A DNA stretch of 64,000 bases, from positions 124,001-188,000 of the forward strand of contig CAWANF010000006.1 of assembly GCA_963783355.1 (NCBI GenBank), written 5' to 3'. The notes beneath the pieces were generated by a model that worked only from the letters and a program-made list of their open reading frames with translations, was not told the DNA's origin and ran no database searches. This document shows, piece by piece, positions 61,091 through 64,000 of this stretch. A program made the position numbers and the translations under genes. Source of the stretch: CAWANF01 sp963783355 (GTDB lineage: Bacteria; Bacteroidota; Rhodothermia; Balneolales; DATFMH01). Position 1 is the first letter of the stretch; every line of letters starts with the position of its first letter.

Positions 61091-61818
61091 TGAACATCTT
61101 CAAAAATATCCGCCGAAAACTTGCCTCTGAAAATAAAACAGCGGCTTATCTCCGCTATGCCTTCGGCGAAATCATCCTGGTGGTGATAGGAATCCTGATT
61201 GCCTTGCAGGTTAACAATCTCAATGAGGAGCGTAAATCAGAGAATATCAGACAAACGTATTACAAACAAATGCTGGATGATATTCACAAGGAAAAAGAAT
61301 ATGCTCATGCAGAAATAAATGAGCTAAACAAAAGCATGGCATCTTATGCTGCCTATCAAGAGGAAGTAAAAAATCCAAATTTAAAACCTATTCAAATCGT
61401 TAAGAGTTTAAATAAAGTAGATGTAACTTTTGACATTTTTAATTTCAAAATGAAATCAATAGATGTATTAGAATCTTCGGGTGACATAAAATTAATGTCA
61501 GAAAACATAAGAGATAAATTAATCGACATTAAGTCAATTCAGGAATTCTTAATTAGACAACAAAATCTTAATGATCAGCACTATCTGGATGTTCTAATGA
61601 AGGCTTTTTCATTAGGTTATCTGAGGCTTGTGAACTCGCCAGCAAATTTTCAAGGCATTAATGTGAATCAGAATATCACTAAAATTATACTAACAATGGA
61701 GAGTGCGCTTGCCGTGAAAAATTTTACAGAGAAAGTTAAAATCAAAGCCTTTAATAACCTTTTGAAAAACCTCGATGAATTACAAGAAATGATTGATAAA
61801 AAATTAAGAAGTAAATAA
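61090..61818 (+). CDS. DUF6090-like membrane protein 10
   Basis: 242 aa. NIFKNIRRKLASENKTAAYL anchor and TM, NNLNEERKSE. The outer domain contains MKSIDVLESSGDIKLMSENI at the shared block and ends LKNLDELQEMIDKKLRSK. It starts on the last base of copy 9 (1-bp overlap) and is the last of the array. Confidence 0.82.
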   Translation: MNIFKNIRRKLASENKTAAYLRYAFGEIILVVIGILIALQVNNLNEERKSENIRQTYYKQMLDDIHKEKEYAHAEINELNKSMASYAAYQEEVKNPNLKPIQIVKSLNKVDVTFDIFNFKMKSIDVLESSGDIKLMSENIRDKLIDIKSIQEFLIRQQNLNDQHYLDVLMKAFSLGYLRLVNSPANFQGINVNQNITKIILTMESALAVKNFTEKVKIKAFNNLLKNLDELQEMIDKKLRSK

Positions 61819-62030
61819 CGAATGCTAACACCGACTTCTGTCCAAAGCGTCTGCCAGGCAATAAGTGAAACAAGCAGTCAAATATTCTTGCACCGTTATT
61901 TATATTCATAAGTCACGAATTGGTATATCGGCCTGGTTTATTTCTAAAGCAATATTCTTTTTTCACCATTTTTAACTGCTTTCGAAGTTTTTAATTATTC
62001 CCCCTTTCAATCAGATTTAATTTTATTTGC

Positions 62031-62072
62031 GTAGCTAAATAACTACATATATATTCGTAGTCAAATAACTAC
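62031..62072 (+). promoter_or_regulatory. Tandem ArsR operators
   Basis: Two near-identical palindromes, GTAGCTAAATAACTAC (62031-62046) and GTAGTCAAATAACTAC (62057-62072), lie 26 bp apart just before the ArsR-family start at 62096. They are the likely autorepression sites. The decayed copy keeps a trace (GTAGTCACTCA) at 37028. Confidence 0.75.
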
Positions 62073-62095
62073 ATAATGAATTAATCATCAAATTA

Positions 62096-62419
62096 ATGAA
62101 ATTAAGACGTGATGTTTTTCAGGCCATAGCCGACCCGACACGAAGGGCTATCCTTCTGCTGGTCGCCTTTCAATCCATGACGGCCGGCGCCATAGCTGCC
62201 AATTTTGACACGGCCAGGCCAACGGTCTCCAAACACCTGCAAATACTTACCGAATGTAAGCTGTTGGAACAAGAACAAGACGGCAGGGAAGTTTACTATC
62301 ATTTAAATCCCCAAAAAATGAAAGAAATAGCCGACTTTATTGAACCCTTTCGAAAATTATGGGATGACCGGTTTAACAAACTGGAGGCCATCATGAAAAA
62401 TTATAACTCAACTAAATAA
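62096..62419 (+). CDS. ArsR-family repressor (SdpR-like)
   Basis: The 107-aa winged-helix protein has RRDVFQAIADPTRRAILLLV, the recognition helix ARPTVSKHLQILTECKLLEQ and wing GREVYYHLNP. There is no Cys motif for metal sensing, which places it with the SdpR-like autorepressors. It is followed at 6 bp by an SRPBCC protein and then a DoxX-like protein, a common three-gene unit. Tandem palindromes upstream probably mediate autoregulation. A decayed copy lies at 37038. Confidence 0.92.
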   Translation: MKLRRDVFQAIADPTRRAILLLVAFQSMTAGAIAANFDTARPTVSKHLQILTECKLLEQEQDGREVYYHLNPQKMKEIADFIEPFRKLWDDRFNKLEAIMKNYNSTK

Positions 62420-62425
62420 TAGCAT

Positions 62426-62893
62426 ATGGAACGCAAAACGAAAGTTCATGCCGAAGACGGCAAACTGGATTTACTGATTACCAGGGAATTTGATTTACCG
62501 GTGAAATTATTATTTAAAGCGTACGAAGATCCCGACATTGTTGCTCAATGGATGGGAACGAAGGTACTGAAACTGGAAAGTAAAAAGCACGGAAGTTATC
62601 AGTTTGAAACCACCGATAATAACGGGAATGTAGTATTTCGGGCCAATGGGATAATTCATGAGTTTGTTCCGGACAAAAAAATCATCCGAACTTTTGAAAT
62701 GGAAAATGCGCCTTTTGGCGTCCAGCTTGAGATACTGGAATTTGTAAAACTCACTGACTACACCAGCATACTAAACATCCACACAATTTATGAATCAGTT
62801 GCCCAACGAGACCAGTTATTGCAATTACCTTTTGCCCAGGGCTTAAATATGGCACATAACCGGTTACAAAAGATCGTATCAAAATTAAAATAA
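62426..62893 (+). CDS. SRPBCC-domain protein (AHSA1/START-like)
   Basis: The 155-aa protein shows the AHSA1-type fold: LLITREFDLPVKLLFKAYED, WMGTKVLKLESKKHGSYQFE, GIIHEFVPDKKIIRTFEME and a final long helix (GLNMAHNRLQKIVSKL). Such proteins bind hydrophobic ligands. It is encoded between the ArsR repressor and the DoxX-like gene and may sense or chaperone the ligand of that unit. Confidence 0.9.
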   Translation: MERKTKVHAEDGKLDLLITREFDLPVKLLFKAYEDPDIVAQWMGTKVLKLESKKHGSYQFETTDNNGNVVFRANGIIHEFVPDKKIIRTFEMENAPFGVQLEILEFVKLTDYTSILNIHTIYESVAQRDQLLQLPFAQGLNMAHNRLQKIVSKLK

Positions 62894-62899
62894 TATACC

Positions 62900-63295
62900 A
62901 TTGCAAAGAGAAGTAAAATCATTTATTGGGTTGTCACTATCTGGCTTGCATTGGGAATGACGGCAACCGGGGCGGGACAAATATTCAAAATAAACAACGC
63001 CGCTCCGGGCGGAATGGATATGATGAAACATCTGGGTTACCCGGTTTACCTGCTGACGATAATAGGGGTATGGAAAATCCTGGGTGTCGTTGCCATACTC
63101 ATTCCCAAATATACTTTGCTTAAAGAATGGGCTTACGCGGGCTTCTTCTTTGTTATGACGGGTGCTATATATTCACACATCGCATCGGGCGACCCGGTAA
63201 CAGCTACATTTCCTGCCCTGTTTCTTTTAATCCTGACGGTGGTGTCATGGTTTTTCAGGCCGGGCGGGAGAAAAATAGTTTCGGTTGATCAATAA
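62900..63295 (+). CDS. DoxX-like membrane protein with ATT or internal start
   Basis: The DoxX-family reading frame begins immediately after the SRPBCC stop: ATT GCA AAG AGA AGT AAA gives (M)AKRSKIIYWVVTIWLALGMT, the expected first helix. Helices LLTIIGVWKILGVVAILIP, AGFFFVMTGAIYSHIASG and ATFPALFLLILTVVSWFF follow. No ATG or GTG exists at the expected place; ATT at 62900 is the natural position and the next usable start (TTG 62951) would lose the first helix. The protein may be made at low level or be disabled. Confidence 0.75.
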   Translation: MAKRSKIIYWVVTIWLALGMTATGAGQIFKINNAAPGGMDMMKHLGYPVYLLTIIGVWKILGVVAILIPKYTLLKEWAYAGFFFVMTGAIYSHIASGDPVTATFPALFLLILTVVSWFFRPGGRKIVSVDQ

Positions 63296-63307
63296 ATGGA
63301 GAATTTT

Positions 63308-63350
63308 GTGGGACAAATGGGACTCGTGCAGCAGTCACAAATGTCACATG
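63308..63350. repeat. REP-like palindrome, imperfect copy
   Basis: GTGGGACAAATGGGACT, then CGTGCAGC, then AGTCACAAATGTCACAT. It is the counterpart of the perfect palindrome at 63888-63929. Confidence 0.6.
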
Positions 63351-63408
63351 AGTCCCAAGAAAAATGAAAATGAAAAAAACAAATCAAAACAATAGAAAGG
63401 AATCCATT

Positions 63409-63786
63409 ATGCAAGTAGTAAACAAACTTATGATGCTCGCCGTGGCTGTCAGCGACATGCCTAAGGCAAAAGCGTTTTACGCAGACAAACTTGGTCTTAA
63501 GGTTGTACAGGACTACCGCCAGGATGATGACCACTGGTGGGTAGCGCTTACTCTCCCTGAAAGCGGAGTTACTATTACCCTGTCCACTTTTCACGAAAAT
63601 ACAAAGCCCGGAGCAATGAAGCTGTGGTTTGGAACTTCAGACATTACCGCAGCCCATAAGGAGCTCGGTGGCAACGGAGTGAAAGTCAGCGAAATCAAAG
63701 ACGACTTGCATGGTCCCGGATCAGGCGTTAAATGGTTTCAGTTTAAGGACCTTGACGGCAATCAGGTCATCCTCGAACAGGCGTAA
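63409..63786 (+). CDS. VOC-family (glyoxalase-fold) protein
   Basis: About 126 aa from ATG 63409 (MQVVNKLMMLAVAVSDMPKA); an in-frame ATG at 63364 would add 15 polar residues. The VOC beta-alpha-beta pattern is clear: AKAFYADKLGLKVVQDYR, WWVALTLPESGVTITL, MKLWFGTSDITAAHKEL, and the metal-binding-like end WFQFKDLDGNQVILEQ. The family includes glyoxalases and bleomycin-type resistance proteins. GAAAGGA lies before the start. The substrate is unknown. Confidence 0.88.
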   Translation: MQVVNKLMMLAVAVSDMPKAKAFYADKLGLKVVQDYRQDDDHWWVALTLPESGVTITLSTFHENTKPGAMKLWFGTSDITAAHKELGGNGVKVSEIKDDLHGPGSGVKWFQFKDLDGNQVILEQA

Positions 63787-63887
63787 GTTTATGAGCATTT
63801 TGCATCTCGTGAAGAACTCTTGGTATTGGGTTTTTATTTTTTGACATTGGAATGAGCAATGGCAAAATAGTCGACATGAACAATCTC

Positions 63888-63929
63888 GTGGGACACTTGT
63901 GACTCGTGTGACAGTCACAAGTGTCCCAC
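63888..63929. repeat. REP-like perfect palindrome
   Basis: A perfect 17-bp inverted repeat (GTGGGACACTTGTGACT and its complement) around the 8-nt loop CGTGTGAC, 19 bp before the partial gene at the window edge. Confidence 0.85.
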
Positions 63930-63947
63930 AAGTCTCAAGAGAAATGA

Positions 63948-64000
63948 AAATGGAAGAAAATAAAAATGATGGCTTCATTCCGCAGCACGGTGGTTACAAG
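63948..64000 (+). CDS. Four-helix-bundle suffix-domain protein, 5' end only
   Basis: ATG 63948 gives MKMEENKNDGFIPQHGGYK up to the window edge. The phrase FIPxHGGYK is the typical opening of the four-helix-bundle suffix-domain proteins (S23-related), which in Bacteroidota often lie next to such palindromes. Only 17-18 codons are visible. Confidence 0.55.

Noticed and set aside
62926..63123. 65-aa ORF in a second frame over the DoxX gene
   Set aside because: The overlapping frame encodes the four DoxX helices directly after the SRPBCC stop; this one is Gly/Asn/Arg-rich without pattern.
1..64000. tRNA, rRNA or insertion-sequence transposase genes
   Set aside because: None recognised; no transposase domain, terminal inverted repeats with target duplications, or tRNA-like folds were noticed by eye.

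Overview
The window reads as chromosomal DNA of a Bacteroidota-type bacterium. This is an inference from the gene families: a BlaI/BlaR1-like (M56) regulatory pair, many signal-peptide-bearing outer-membrane beta-barrels, DUF6090-type membrane proteins, TolB-like/TPR membrane proteins, and start sites mostly without Shine-Dalgarno sequences. I cannot name a genus.

Layout. (1) 1-7.2 kb, ordinary chromosome: a TolC-type efflux protein running off the left edge, an esterase-D-like hydrolase, a monoacylglycerol-lipase-like hydrolase, a beta-lactamase-fold protein with a degraded active site, a small membrane protein, an RsmI-like SAM methyltransferase and an ankyrin protein. (2) 7.5-36.8 kb, a chromosomal integron: an intact IntI integrase (minus strand), an attI/promoter region, then an array of gene cassettes separated by long (about 122 bp) attC sites that share a recognisable sequence. 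The array carries four near-identical cassettes without a credible ORF plus a diverged fifth, three toxin-antitoxin cassettes, beta-barrel, lipoprotein and membrane-protein cassettes, and an Arr-type rifampin ADP-ribosyltransferase. From about 24 kb the attC sites become half-sites and remnants, and genes with their own promoters appear (blaI/blaR1-like, XRE regulator, DUF2089 operon, MFS transporter, peroxiredoxin), so this part looks like an old, decaying array. The last complete attC is at 36.64-36.76 kb. (3) 37.0-38.6 kb, gene debris: a decayed copy of the ArsR-SRPBCC locus found intact at 62 kb, and the C-terminal piece of a secreted repeat protein ending in a strong terminator. (4) 38.6-53.4 kb, seven tandem paralogues of a three-TM + TolB-like + TPR protein; three are intact and four carry small indels or truncations. 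(5) 53.4-61.8 kb, a stand-alone two-copy membrane module, then ten tandem DUF6090-like genes with a nearly invariant N-terminal membrane anchor and highly divergent C-terminal domains. (6) 62.0-64.0 kb, an autoregulated ArsR-SRPBCC-DoxX operon with two tandem operators, a VOC (glyoxalase-fold) gene between two REP-like palindromes, and the start of a four-helix-bundle gene.

How it works together. The integron is a capture platform: IntI should recombine attC sites at the conserved G/TT and a promoter near attI would drive the first cassettes. The back-to-back TolB/TPR and DUF6090 arrays look like two families expanding by local duplication, each with a fixed membrane anchor and a variable output or sensor part. 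They are the best candidates here for an undescribed system, together with the multicopy ORF-less integron cassette.
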